This document shows positions 1 to 7,923 of a stretch of 64,000 nt of DNA, piece after piece; within the stretch, counting starts at the first letter, position 1; each line of letters opens with the position of its first letter. The notes beneath the pieces are model-generated. The model worked only from the letters and a program-made list of their open reading frames with translations. It was not told the DNA's origin and did not search any database. The translations under genes and the position numbers were made by a program. Source of the DNA: Cytobacillus oceanisediminis (lineage in GTDB: Bacteria > Bacillota > Bacilli > Bacillales > Cytobacillaceae); assembly GCF_004366035.1 (NCBI RefSeq), contig NZ_SOEE01000002.1:186001-250000 (forward strand), in the 5' to 3' direction.

Positions 1-233
1 TCAAAATCGGAGAGCCTATAGCGTATCTAATAGCCCCGCCATTGGAAGCTGTTTATGGGCTTGACGCTGCTTTAAAGGCAGCGGATGTAGAAATGGTTAA
101 ATTTTTCGGGCCGCCTTCGGAAACCAACTTTGGCGGAGGGCTGCTGACCGGCTCCCAATCAGCCTGTCAGGCTGCAGCTGATGCTTTCCGGGATGCCATT
201 TTAGAAATTTCTCAAAATCCTATCAAGTATTAA
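1..233 (+). CDS. eutL: EutL-type BMC-T microcompartment shell protein, C-terminal part
   Basis: This is the 3' end of a gene that begins before the window; the frame is open from base 3. The visible 77 residues hold a GEPIAYLIAPP strand followed by LDAALKAADVE and KFFGPPSETNFGGGLLTG. This matches the C-terminal BMC domain of EutL, the tandem-domain trimeric shell protein of ethanolamine-type microcompartments. It would form a gated tile in the protein shell. It lies 35 bp before the aldehyde dehydrogenase start and is clearly in the same operon. Family assignment comes from motif recognition; the N-terminal domain is out of view. Confidence 0.85.
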   Translation, partial: KIGEPIAYLIAPPLEAVYGLDAALKAADVEMVKFFGPPSETNFGGGLLTGSQSACQAAADAFRDAILEISQNPIKY

Positions 234-268
234 AAGTTATGAACGATCCCGAAAGGAGTGTGGGAACC

Positions 269-1798
269 TTGCAATTTGATCATGATCTTCAATCCATGCA
301 GGAAATGAGGGATGCTGTAAAGCGGGCTAAAGAAGCCCAATTAAAGTATTTGGCCTTTACACAGCAGCAAGTGGACGAAATTGTCAAAAAAGCCGCTGAT
401 GCTGCATATGCCAAATCACTTGCCCTTGCCCAAATGGCAGTTGAGGAAACAGGGATGGGCATAGTCGAGCACAAAAAAATAAAAAACGAAGTCGGTTCCA
501 AGGCTGTTTATGAATCCATCAAAGATGAAATGACAGTAGGCATCATACATGAGGACCGTGTGAATAAAGTGACGGAAATTGCCTATCCATACGGTATCAT
601 TGCCGGCATTATTCCAACAACTAATCCTACTTCAACTGCCATTTTTAAAGCACTTATTGCTTTGAAAACAAGAAATGCTATTGTTGTGAGCCCTCATCCA
701 AGGGCAGTGAAATGCACAGTTGAAGCGCTAAAAATCGTCAATGAAGCAGCCATACTTGCTGGTGCACCTGAAGGATTGATTGGCTGGATCTCAAAGCCTT
801 CAATGGGTGCAACAAACGAATTAATGAAGCATCGCGATATCAATCTCATTTTAGCAACAGGCGGCGGCGGACTGGTCAGGGCTGCGTATAGCTCAGGCAA
901 GCCTGCATATGGAGTAGGGCCTGGAAATGTACCTTGCTATATTGAAAAAACCGCTAAAGTGGCACAGTCGGTGAAGATGATTGTTGACAGCAAATCCTTT
1001 GATAATGGAACGATTTGCGCTACAGAACAATCTATAGTTGTCGATCGCAACATCAAAGAAATGACAATGAGGGAACTCAGAAATAATGGGGCTTATCTCT
1101 TGGATAATCAAGAAAAAGCCGCTTTAGAAAAAGTCATTTCGCCTTCACCGGGAAAGCTGAATCCGGATATCGTCGGACAATGTGCTGTTAAAATCGCCTC
1201 CATGGCGGGAATCCAAGTCCCTGAAGATACTAGAGTTTTAATTGCTGAAGAAACTGGAGTAGGCAAAGACATACCATTTTCAATTGAAAAACTATCTCCG
1301 GTTTTTGCCCTTTATACAGCGGAAAGCTACCAGGAGGCAAAAGAAATCTGCCTGCAGCTCCTAAATTTGGGCGGAAGGGGGCATAGCCTCTCCATTCATA
1401 CGAATGATGATGCAGTGGCTAAGGATTTTGCCCTTGAAATGCCTGTTTCAAGAATGATGGTCAACACGCTGTCCTCGATTGGTGCTGTTGGGGCGACAAC
1501 CGGATTGATGCCTTCTCTGACTCTGGGATGCGGTTCATTCGGCGGCAACATTACCTCTGACAATGTGACAGCACGTCACCTGATCAATATTAAAAGAATG
1601 GCTTATGGTACGAAAGAAGTTACCATCCCCAAACCGGCATCATCATCTTCTATAGCTGAAAAAGAACAAGCCGGCAGCCGGGATGTTGATCATATTGTTA
1701 ATCAGGTTCTTCAGCAAGTATCGCCAGATGGCGAAGTGGATGCAAAGATGATTGCCGACATGGTCAATCAAGTGATGAAAAAATATCAAACTAACTAA
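269..1798 (+). CDS. BMC-associated CoA-acylating aldehyde dehydrogenase
   Basis: Predicted to oxidise an aldehyde with NAD+ and CoA to an acyl-CoA inside the microcompartment. The catalytic cysteine lies in FDNGTICATEQ, about residue 250. The C-terminal part (GCGSFGGNITSDNV, HLINIKRMAYG) looks more like the aldehyde dehydrogenase half of AdhE or sulfoacetaldehyde dehydrogenases than classical EutE. After residue 420 a Ser/Ala-rich linker leads to two short amphipathic helices (VDHIVNQVLQQV and IADMVNQVMKKY), a typical C-terminal encapsulation peptide. I prefer the TTG at 269, which has GAAAGGAG ten bases upstream. The frame also contains an ATG at 239, but it has no ribosome site. The true aldehyde depends on the lyase or dehydratase encoded before the window. 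Confidence 0.88.
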   Translation: MQFDHDLQSMQEMRDAVKRAKEAQLKYLAFTQQQVDEIVKKAADAAYAKSLALAQMAVEETGMGIVEHKKIKNEVGSKAVYESIKDEMTVGIIHEDRVNKVTEIAYPYGIIAGIIPTTNPTSTAIFKALIALKTRNAIVVSPHPRAVKCTVEALKIVNEAAILAGAPEGLIGWISKPSMGATNELMKHRDINLILATGGGGLVRAAYSSGKPAYGVGPGNVPCYIEKTAKVAQSVKMIVDSKSFDNGTICATEQSIVVDRNIKEMTMRELRNNGAYLLDNQEKAALEKVISPSPGKLNPDIVGQCAVKIASMAGIQVPEDTRVLIAEETGVGKDIPFSIEKLSPVFALYTAESYQEAKEICLQLLNLGGRGHSLSIHTNDDAVAKDFALEMPVSRMMVNTLSSIGAVGATTGLMPSLTLGCGSFGGNITSDNVTARHLINIKRMAYGTKEVTIPKPASSSSIAEKEQAGSRDVDHIVNQVLQQVSPDGEVDAKMIADMVNQVMKKYQTN

Positions 1799-1814
1799 TT
1801 AGGAGGAAATAAAA

Positions 1815-2108
1815 ATGGCTAGAGAATTAACTGCATTAGGAATGATTGAAACGAAAGGACTGGTTGCTTCAGTGGAAGCTGCTGACGCTATGGTGAAGGC
1901 TGCGAATGTTCATTTAGTTGGAAAGGTGCATGTAGGAGGCGGTATTGTAACAGTCCTTGTGCGTGGTGATGTAGGTGCTGTTAAAGCGGCAACTGATGCG
2001 GGAGCTGCAGCAGCACAGCGTGTTGGAGAATTGAAATCTGTTCATGTCATTCCTCGTCCTCATAACGAATTGGAGAGCATTCTTCCAAAAATTGATGCAG
2101 AGCTTTAA
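1815..2108 (+). CDS. BMC-H hexameric shell protein (PduA/EutM type)
   Basis: A 97-residue single BMC domain with the standard pattern [29 protein letters not shown], followed by [19 protein letters not shown] and a final HVIPRPH. It should assemble into the hexamers that tile the shell facets. Start ATG is preceded by TTAGGAGGAAAT. It lies 17 bp after the aldehyde dehydrogenase and 30 bp before pduL. The residue before the pore loop is typical, so nothing suggests a special cofactor. Whether it is called EutM or PduA cannot be settled by sequence alone. Confidence 0.93.
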   Translation: MARELTALGMIETKGLVASVEAADAMVKAANVHLVGKVHVGGGIVTVLVRGDVGAVKAATDAGAAAAQRVGELKSVHVIPRPHNELESILPKIDAEL

Positions 2109-2138
2109 AACAAGATTACTAAGTTAGGAGCTTAAATC

Positions 2139-2792
2139 ATGAACGAGCAAGCCATTCAATCGATTGTAGAGGAAATAGTCACAAGGCTAACTGGTTCCTC
2201 AGGAAAAGATCATTCAATTCCAATGGCTGTCTCTGCCCGGCACTGTCATTTAAGTCAAAGAGATTTGGAGATTCTTTTTGGATCAGGCTATCAGCTTACC
2301 AAAAAAGCCGATTTATCTCAGCCTGGCCAATTTGCTGCTAACGAAACGATAACCATCGCAGGACCAAGAGGAAGCCTTGAAAAAGTGCGCGTTCTTGGTC
2401 CTGCCCGCAATATAACCCAGGTAGAGGTCAGCCGTACAGATTCGATCAAACTGGGGTTGAACCCCCCGCTTCGCGAATCCGGGAATATAGAAGGATCTTC
2501 TCCTGTTACTCTGATAGGACCCAAGGGCAGCATTTATAAAAAAGAAGGTCTTATTATTGCACAGGCACACATTCATATGGCTCCGGAAGATGCTGAAACC
2601 TTTGGTGTGAAAAATGGGGAATACGTCAAAGTTGAGGCAGTGGGAGAACGTCCCATATCCTTTGGAAATGTGTTAATTAGAATCTCACCCCGGTATAGAC
2701 TTGAAATGCATATTGATACTGATGAAGCCAATGCAGGATTGATTACCGGAAAAACAGCAGGCAGGTTAGTAAGGCAAGAGGAAAGCATATGA
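2139..2792 (+). CDS. pduL: PduL-type phosphate acyltransferase
   Basis: Converts the acyl-CoA made by the neighbouring dehydrogenase to acyl phosphate, recycling CoA inside the compartment. The first 19 residues (MNEQAIQSIVEEIVTRLTG) form an amphipathic helix that fits an N-terminal encapsulation peptide. Two PduL repeats follow: VSARHCHLS near residue 32, with a zinc-binding His pair, and AQAHIHMAPEDA near residue 142, then a conserved DTDEANAG near 193. The length of 217 residues is normal. The stop overlaps the next start by 4 bp (ATGA), implying coupled translation. This is the non-Pta-type enzyme typical of Eut/Pdu compartments. Confidence 0.93.
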   Translation: MNEQAIQSIVEEIVTRLTGSSGKDHSIPMAVSARHCHLSQRDLEILFGSGYQLTKKADLSQPGQFAANETITIAGPRGSLEKVRVLGPARNITQVEVSRTDSIKLGLNPPLRESGNIEGSSPVTLIGPKGSIYKKEGLIIAQAHIHMAPEDAETFGVKNGEYVKVEAVGERPISFGNVLIRISPRYRLEMHIDTDEANAGLITGKTAGRLVRQEESI

Positions 2793-3463
2793 TTGACAGG
2801 CATGTAATTGAGCAAATAGTTGAAGAAGTAGTGAAAAATCTATTAGGTGCCAAATCTGCCTCAAATTCTAAAACAAAACATAATATCCTCGCAGTCGGAG
2901 ATTTAGGGAAAGTCGATAAAAATCTATTAGAAGTGTTAGAGGAAAACTGGAATGTCCTTCCTTATGACTTTAGGGAAGAAGCTGAGCTGCATACTGTAAT
3001 GAGGGTTATTTTTCTTGACGCTTCCCAGGACTTGTTTGTGAAAGGGGCACTGGGCATTTGTGATACACCGGAAAGCGAGCTTCTTTCAGCCTGTATTATT
3101 GATTATGTCCCTGTTACCTTAATTCCGAAAACGAAACTTTATAAAATTCTGAATGGAGAGAAAAAAACAAACGGGGAGTATTTTTCAAGTTTAATGGAGT
3201 ATAAGGAAAAGCTGTTAAAGTTTGGGGTTGAAATCAATAGCCTGCAGGATTTTGCAGCTCCAAAGCCTATCAGGGCAGATCAGCCAGACTCAAAGAAGCT
3301 GATTACCCAAAGAGATGTTCAAGAATGCAAAATGAATGAAATCCTCGCTGATAAACAGACCATTATAACACCTTTAGCACGTGATACAGCACGGGAATTG
3401 GGAAAAAGCATCATTGTAATGGATACAAAAGGGGCTGAAAACACATGGAAATGGGAATGGTAA
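2789..3463 (+). CDS. Microcompartment-associated protein of unknown function with encapsulation helix
   Basis: A 224-residue protein starting with MIDRHVIEQIVEEVVKNLLG, an amphipathic helix very like the one at the start of PduL, so it is probably cargo. The middle region has no motif I recognise. The C-terminal part (LITQRDVQECK, then TIITPLARDTARELG) resembles the small uncharacterised proteins found in ethanolamine operons of Gram-positive bacteria and the tail of EutQ/EutJ-like proteins. The start overlaps pduL by 4 bp, and the end overlaps eutN by 19 bp. Function is unknown; a structural or cofactor role inside the shell is only inference. Confidence 0.75.
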   Translation: MIDRHVIEQIVEEVVKNLLGAKSASNSKTKHNILAVGDLGKVDKNLLEVLEENWNVLPYDFREEAELHTVMRVIFLDASQDLFVKGALGICDTPESELLSACIIDYVPVTLIPKTKLYKILNGEKKTNGEYFSSLMEYKEKLLKFGVEINSLQDFAAPKPIRADQPDSKKLITQRDVQECKMNEILADKQTIITPLARDTARELGKSIIVMDTKGAENTWKWEW

Positions 3464-3717
3464 TCGGCAATGTATGGGCCACTAGAAAAGAGGATGATTT
3501 AACTGGCCTGAAATTTTTGGTTGTCGAGCCTCATGGTCTTTCAGCAGAAAAATCATTCGTCGCGGTTGACCGTATTGGGGCAGGGGTCGGTGATCAAGTT
3601 CTCGTTACGCGTGGAAGTTCGGCTTCTAATATGTCCGGGGATATAAGATTGCCAATTGATGCTTTGATTATTGGAATTATCGATTCTGTTGACGTTGAAA
3701 AGAAAGAGGTGAAATAG
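3445..3717 (+). CDS. eutN: BMC-P pentameric vertex protein (EutN/CcmL)
   Basis: A 90-residue EutN/CcmL protein with the family pattern MVIGNVWATRKEDDLTGLKFLVV, GAGVGDQVLVTRGSSA and a final DALIIGIIDSV. These pentamers cap the vertices of the polyhedral shell. The start lies within the end of the previous gene (19-bp overlap); ATG at 3445 and 3451 are both possible. The next gene begins 1 bp after the stop. Presence of hexamer, trimer and pentamer genes together means the operon can build a closed shell. Confidence 0.93.
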   Translation: MEMGMVIGNVWATRKEDDLTGLKFLVVEPHGLSAEKSFVAVDRIGAGVGDQVLVTRGSSASNMSGDIRLPIDALIIGIIDSVDVEKKEVK

Positions 3718-3718
3718 A

Positions 3719-4105
3719 ATGGCAAGAGCACTTGGCATGATTGAAACAAGAGGGCTGATAGGGTCCATTGAAGCAGCAGATGCCATGCTGAAAGCTGCCG
3801 ATGTTACACTGGTGAAGCAGGAAAAAGTGGACGCCGCCTTAGTAACGGTATTGGTTCAGGGGGATGTAAGTGCTGTTCAGGCTGCTGTTGATGCAGGTAA
3901 GGAAGCAGCAGCCAGAGTGGGTGAACTCGTGTCAGCTCATGTTATACCTCATCCTGATGAAGATATCAAGAAAGCTTTATTAGATGACAGGAAACCAAAG
4001 GAAATTAAAAAAGAAACAGCTCCTGAAGCACCCTCCGTAAAAAAGGGAGGAAGCAAAAAGAAACTGGTATCTTCGGCGGAGCTGGATCACGTTGAAGATA
4101 AATAG
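3719..4105 (+). CDS. BMC-H shell protein with charged C-terminal tail
   Basis: Residues 1-90 form a BMC-H domain (ALGMIETRGLIGSIEAADAMLKAADVTLV, TVLVQGDVSAVQAAVDAG, HVIPHPDE) that is a clear paralogue of the one at 1815. Residues 91-128 are a Lys-, Glu- and Ser-rich tail, including KKGGSKKKL, with no recognisable fold. Similar tails are seen in PduK/EutK-like shell proteins. The tail could face the cytosol or bind cargo; that is inference. The start is 1 bp after eutN, so the two are translated together. Confidence 0.9.
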   Translation: MARALGMIETRGLIGSIEAADAMLKAADVTLVKQEKVDAALVTVLVQGDVSAVQAAVDAGKEAAARVGELVSAHVIPHPDEDIKKALLDDRKPKEIKKETAPEAPSVKKGGSKKKLVSSAELDHVEDK

Positions 4106-4141
4106 AGTACTCCACTAGTATGATGAAATGGAGGAACAGCC

Positions 4142-5092
4142 ATGACTTTTAAGAGAAGAAAGATTGCCGTAATAGGGTCAGGCTTTACTGGTGCGACAGC
4201 AGCACTTATGCTGGCCCAAAAAGAATTGGGAGACATAATTTTAGTAGACATACCTTCACAGACGAACCCAACAAAAGGCAAGGCCCTTGATATGCTTGAA
4301 GCTGGACCGGTTCAGCGCTTCAATGCCAGCATAACCGGCACTTCAAGTTATGAAGACATACAAGATGCGGATTTAGTATTGATTACGGCAGGAATGCCAA
4401 GAAAACCCGGAATGAGCAGGGACGATCTAGTCGCTGTAAATGAGAAGATTATGATAGAAGTTTCTCAAAATATAAAAACATACGCCCCGGAAAGCTATAT
4501 CATTGTATTAAGTAATCCTGTCGATGCAATGACCTATGTCTGCTATAAAACAACTGGTTTTCCGAAAAATAGGGTAATCGGCCAATCGGGTGTATTGGAT
4601 ACAGCCCGATTTAATACGTTTGTGGCTCAAGAGCTGGGTGTCTCCATTGAAGATATTTCAGGTTTTGTGCTGGGCGGTCATGGAGATGATATGGTTCCGC
4701 TTGTCAGATATTCATATGCTGGCGGCATTCCGCTGGAGAAAATTCTCCCTGCCGACCGAATCGAAGCGATTGTGGAAAGAACCAGAAAAGGCGGAGGAGA
4801 AATTGTAAATCTGCTTGGCCAGGGAAGTGCCTATTATGCTCCAGCAGCTTCAATGGTTGAAATGGCTGAATCGATTCTGAAAGATAAAAAACGAATCCTG
4901 CCTTCAATTGCCTATTTAGAAGGTGAGTATGGATACAGTAACATCTATCTGGGAGTGCCTGCAATCCTGGGCGGAAATGGAATAGAAAGTGTCATTGAAA
5001 TTCCATTGACTGCCGATGAGAAAAAAGCACTGGATCAATCTGTTAAGTCTGTACAAAATGTAATGAGCATACTTGAAACAGCCAAAGCGTAA
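4142..5092 (+). CDS. mdh: Malate/lactate dehydrogenase family protein linked to the BMC operon
   Basis: A 316-residue NAD-dependent dehydrogenase very like Bacillus Mdh. It has a Rossmann motif [11 protein letters not shown], the substrate loop [16 protein letters not shown] with the arginines of malate dehydrogenase, [12 protein letters not shown], and the catalytic [10 protein letters not shown]. It begins 36 bp after the shell gene with TGGAGG before the ATG, and a strong terminator follows, so it closes the operon. A TCA-cycle Mdh normally sits with citZ and icd, so this is probably a second copy serving the compartment, for example to regenerate NAD+. No encapsulation helix is evident, so it may work outside the shell. 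Confidence 0.9.
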   Translation: MTFKRRKIAVIGSGFTGATAALMLAQKELGDIILVDIPSQTNPTKGKALDMLEAGPVQRFNASITGTSSYEDIQDADLVLITAGMPRKPGMSRDDLVAVNEKIMIEVSQNIKTYAPESYIIVLSNPVDAMTYVCYKTTGFPKNRVIGQSGVLDTARFNTFVAQELGVSIEDISGFVLGGHGDDMVPLVRYSYAGGIPLEKILPADRIEAIVERTRKGGGEIVNLLGQGSAYYAPAASMVEMAESILKDKKRILPSIAYLEGEYGYSNIYLGVPAILGGNGIESVIEIPLTADEKKALDQSVKSVQNVMSILETAKA

Positions 5093-5102
5093 AAGGCAAT
5101 CG

Positions 5103-5152
5103 GGAAAGCTGACCTGTGAGGGAATTAATTCTTCTCATGAGTCAGCTTTTTT
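5103..5152 (+). terminator. Terminator of the BMC operon
   Basis: AAAGCTGAC (5105-5113) pairs with GTCAGCTTT (5141-5149), and the transcript continues into a run of T. It separates the microcompartment operon from the IDEAL-domain gene. Confidence 0.8.
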
Positions 5153-5239
5153 TGTATTTTGTTTAAACTGTTCACTAACCGGGTACATTGTATTTAACAA
5201 GCTTAGCAGCTGCTGACAAAATTTCCAGTAAATAATGAT

Positions 5240-5268
5240 TTGAATAATCTGAAAACTTCTGTTACAAT
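5240..5268 (+). promoter_or_regulatory. Likely sigma-A promoter of the IDEAL-domain gene
   Basis: TTGAAT (5240-5245), a 17-base spacer, then TACAAT (5263-5268), lie 28 bases before the start codon. Both boxes match the housekeeping consensus at five of six bases. Confidence 0.6.
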
Positions 5269-5296
5269 AGAAAAAAGGTCAAGGGGTTGATTTTAA

Positions 5297-5488
5297 ATGG
5301 AAAAACGTCTACTTAACTCGCCGCAACAGTCTGAGGAAAACGTCTCATTGTTAGCAGAACAAGTCCTGAATCAAGCTCTGATGGAATACCGAAAAGAAAA
5401 GCTTCGCGAAAAAATTGATGAAGCTCTCACTAGCCGAAACAAAGAAGAATTCATCCGCCTAACAGATGAATTAAAGAAGATTTCTTAG
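5297..5488 (+). CDS. IDEAL domain protein
   Basis: A 63-residue protein ending in a KLREKIDEALTSRNKEEFIRLTDELKKI segment that fits the IDEAL domain, a short helical module named for its sequence and found in many small Bacillus proteins (and at the end of ComK regulators and YpiB-like proteins). The N-terminal 25 residues are polar. The likely ribosome site is AAGGGG, nine bases before the ATG. It stands alone between its own promoter and terminator. Molecular role is unknown; the domain is thought to mediate protein contacts. Confidence 0.82.
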   Translation: MEKRLLNSPQQSEENVSLLAEQVLNQALMEYRKEKLREKIDEALTSRNKEEFIRLTDELKKIS

Positions 5489-5508
5489 AAAGCATAATTC
5501 ATAATGTA

Positions 5509-5546
5509 AAAAAGGCAGCCTGTTCGAAAGAATGGGGCTGCCTTTT
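5509..5546 (+). terminator. Terminator after the IDEAL-domain gene
   Basis: AAAGGCAGCC (5511-5520) pairs with GGCTGCCTTT (about 5536-5545) across a 15-base loop region, followed by TTG-rich sequence. Confidence 0.75.
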
Positions 5547-5643
5547 GTTGTTTAATATATTTTTATGAAAGTAGCAAATGAGTGCAAAAGTCCAAATTTA
5601 AATAATGAAATGCTTCAGCATAATCGCTTACAAAATCCAGACA

Positions 5644-6419
5644 GGATTAACGACGAAATCGAGGGCAGTAAGACGAAAATGGTAGTTAATCTGATGGATT
5701 AACGACGAAATCGAGTGCAGAAAGGCGAAAATGGTAGTTAATCGCATGGAATAACGGCGAAACTGAGTGCAGAAAGGCGAAAATGGTAGTTAATCTGATG
5801 GATTAACGACGAAATCGAGTGCAGAAAGGCGAAAATGGTAGTTAATCTGATGGATTAACGACGAAATTGAGTGCAGAAAGGCGAAAATGGTAGTTAATCG
5901 CATGGAATAACGACGAAATCGAGTGCAGAAAGGCGAAAATGGTAGTTAATCGCATGGATTAACGACGAAATTGAGTGCAGAAAGGCGAAAATGGTAGTTA
6001 ATTGCATGGATTAACGACGAAACTGAGGGCAGAAAGGCGAAAATGGTAGTTAATCTGATGGATTAACGACGAAATGGAGGGCAGAAAGGCGAAAATGGTA
6101 GTTAATCTGATGGATTAACGACGAAATGGAGGGCAGAAAGACGAAAATGGTAGTTAATCGCATGGATTAACAACGAAATCGAGTGCAGTAAGACGAAAAT
6201 GGTAGTTAATCGCATGGATTAACAACGAAATCGAGGGCAGAAAGACGAAAATGGTAGTTAATCGCATGGATTAACGACGAACTCGAGGGCAGAAAGGCGA
6301 AAATGGTAGTTAATCGCAGGATTAACGACGAAATCGAGGGCAGTAAGACGAAAATGGTAGTTAATCGCATGGATTAACGACGAAATTGAGGGCAGTAAAG
6401 CGAAAATGGTAGTTAATCA
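5644..6419. repeat. Fifteen tandem copies of a 52-bp noncoding repeat
   Basis: Units begin with GGATTAACGACGAA at 5644, 5696, 5748, 5800, 5852, 5904, 5956, 6008, 6060, 6112, 6164, 6216, 6268, 6319 and 6371. All are 52 bp except unit 13, which has lost one base. Each joint reads GTTAATC-N5-GATTAAC, a perfect 7-bp inverted repeat with a 5-base loop (GCATG or TGATG), so a row of 14 equal hairpins can form. The core carries GAGTGCAGAAAGGCGAAAATGG with a few substitutions. Since 52 is not a multiple of three and stops recur, it is not coding. Units vary by point changes shared between neighbours, suggesting repeated duplication. Confidence 0.95.
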
Positions 6420-6662
6420 ACACCTAAATAGAATACAGATAAAAATCCCGTCTTTATAACCGCTGTCAATCATCCAAAAATCAGGAATCCCCAAAAAACC
6501 ATCGTCATAACGGTATCACCATCCCAAAAGAAGAACCCAATTTATCACATGAAATTTTTTTCACACCACCAGCTGTTTCACCAAACTGTTCCAAGTCGTC
6601 CCAAAACGAAACACTGAAACACTCCTCTAACAAACAAACCTTTGTACAAAAGGCATTCAGCC

Positions 6663-6678
6663 TTGGCACGGAAATTGC
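6663..6678 (+). promoter_or_regulatory. Sigma-54 promoter of the aminotransferase unit
   Basis: TTGGCACGGAAATTGC matches the -24/-12 consensus TGGCAC-N5-TTGC perfectly (GG at 6665-6666, GC at 6677-6678). It lies 51 bases before the aminotransferase start. Half-sites GTTTCA (6575) and GAAAC (6608, 6616) lie 45-90 bases upstream and may bind the sigma-54 activator encoded at 8745. A near-palindrome CCTTTGTACAAAAGG (about 6629-6643) lies closer in. Confidence 0.88.
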
Positions 6679-6728
6679 ATCATAACTCATTAGCACGATA
6701 TAAACCAGAAACGATAGGGGAGGAAGCA

Positions 6729-7895
6729 ATGTTTGAAGAAAAATTGGATTTAAGATTACCGGGGCCAGTTCAGGTTCCGAAAGAAATACAGCGTGCCATG
6801 CTAAGAAGTTTCGATCATCCCATGATGGATTACCGGAATCCAGCCTTCCAGGATGTACTTCAGGAAACGACTGAAAAGTCCAAAATGATATTCCAGACTG
6901 AAAACCTGGTGATCCCTCTTACCTCAAGCGGAGCCTCCGCTCTTGAAACAGCTATTATTAATACGGTTGGTCCCAATGATACGATCATCCTTTGCGTAGT
7001 CGGCTATTTTGGTGAGTACCTTCAGGGAATTACAGACCATATCGGCTGCAAAACCGTCCGGGTTGATGCGGAATGGGGAAAGATTGCAGATCCTGAAGAT
7101 GTGAGAAAAGCATTAAAGGAAAATCCTGAGGCAAAAGCTGTTTTTGCGACACATTGTGAAACATCCACCTCTGCAATCAACAACATAAAAGAGATTGCAG
7201 CAGTTGTAAAAGAAACAGATGCCATATTCCTTGTTGATGCGGTCAGCTCGATTGTCGGAACACCCCTGTATATGGATGAATGGGGTATTGATATAGTTGC
7301 AACTGGAGGACAGAAAGCATTAATGCTGCCTCCCGGACTTGCATTGATAACCTTGAGTGAAAAAGCCTGGAATGCTGTAAATAATCATCAGTGTCCATCC
7401 TTTTATTTTGACCTTAAACTTTATAAAAAAGGACTGGAATCAGGAACTGGAACACCTTATACGCCAAATATATCACTTGTATGCGGACTGCTTGAGGCCT
7501 GCAATATGATAGAAAAAAGCGGAGGAATAGAAGCTGAATACAAAAGACATGCTGCACTTCGGGATATGACAAGGGCAGGGGTGAGGGCATTGGGTCTTGA
7601 TTTGCTGGTGGATGACTCGGCTGCCAGTCCAACCCTGACAGCCGTAAAATTAAATAATGCCGATGAATTCAGAAAGATGATGCGGGAAGAATTCCATATC
7701 GCATTGGGAGGCGGTCTTGGAAAGGTGAAGAATCAGATTTTGCGTCTCGGCCATATGGGGTATACGGATGCGGCAGATATGCTGAAGATGTTTGCTGCAA
7801 TGGAGCTTGCTTTAAAAAAGAGCGGATACGAAGTAGAGTTAGGTGCAGGAGTTTCCGCCGCACAGCGGCATTGGCTCGAAAATCCATTCTGCTAA
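6729..7895 (+). CDS. Class V aminotransferase (alanine/serine-glyoxylate type)
   Basis: A 388-residue PLP enzyme of the alanine-glyoxylate, serine-pyruvate and PucG group. The PLP lysine is in GGQKALMLPPGLA, about residue 196. VDAVSSIVG (Asp about 170) and SSGASALETAI are also family motifs. It probably transfers an amino group to glyoxylate or a related oxoacid; GlcD/GlcF in the same region could supply glyoxylate from glycolate. The start is the ATG at 6729 after AGGGGAGG. The longer open frame to 6642 runs through the sigma-54 promoter and is not coding. The exact donor and acceptor cannot be read from sequence. Confidence 0.87.
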   Translation: MFEEKLDLRLPGPVQVPKEIQRAMLRSFDHPMMDYRNPAFQDVLQETTEKSKMIFQTENLVIPLTSSGASALETAIINTVGPNDTIILCVVGYFGEYLQGITDHIGCKTVRVDAEWGKIADPEDVRKALKENPEAKAVFATHCETSTSAINNIKEIAAVVKETDAIFLVDAVSSIVGTPLYMDEWGIDIVATGGQKALMLPPGLALITLSEKAWNAVNNHQCPSFYFDLKLYKKGLESGTGTPYTPNISLVCGLLEACNMIEKSGGIEAEYKRHAALRDMTRAGVRALGLDLLVDDSAASPTLTAVKLNNADEFRKMMREEFHIALGGGLGKVKNQILRLGHMGYTDAADMLKMFAAMELALKKSGYEVELGAGVSAAQRHWLENPFC

Positions 7896-7923
7896 ATTTC
7901 TGGTCCTAAGGAGACGTGAGCGG

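Noticed and set aside
5644-6419. CRISPR array
   Set aside because: The repeats are contiguous 52-bp units without unique spacers, and no cas genes are present.
6642-6728. N-terminal extension of the aminotransferase
   Set aside because: The stretch contains the perfect sigma-54 promoter at 6663, and a good ribosome site precedes ATG 6729.
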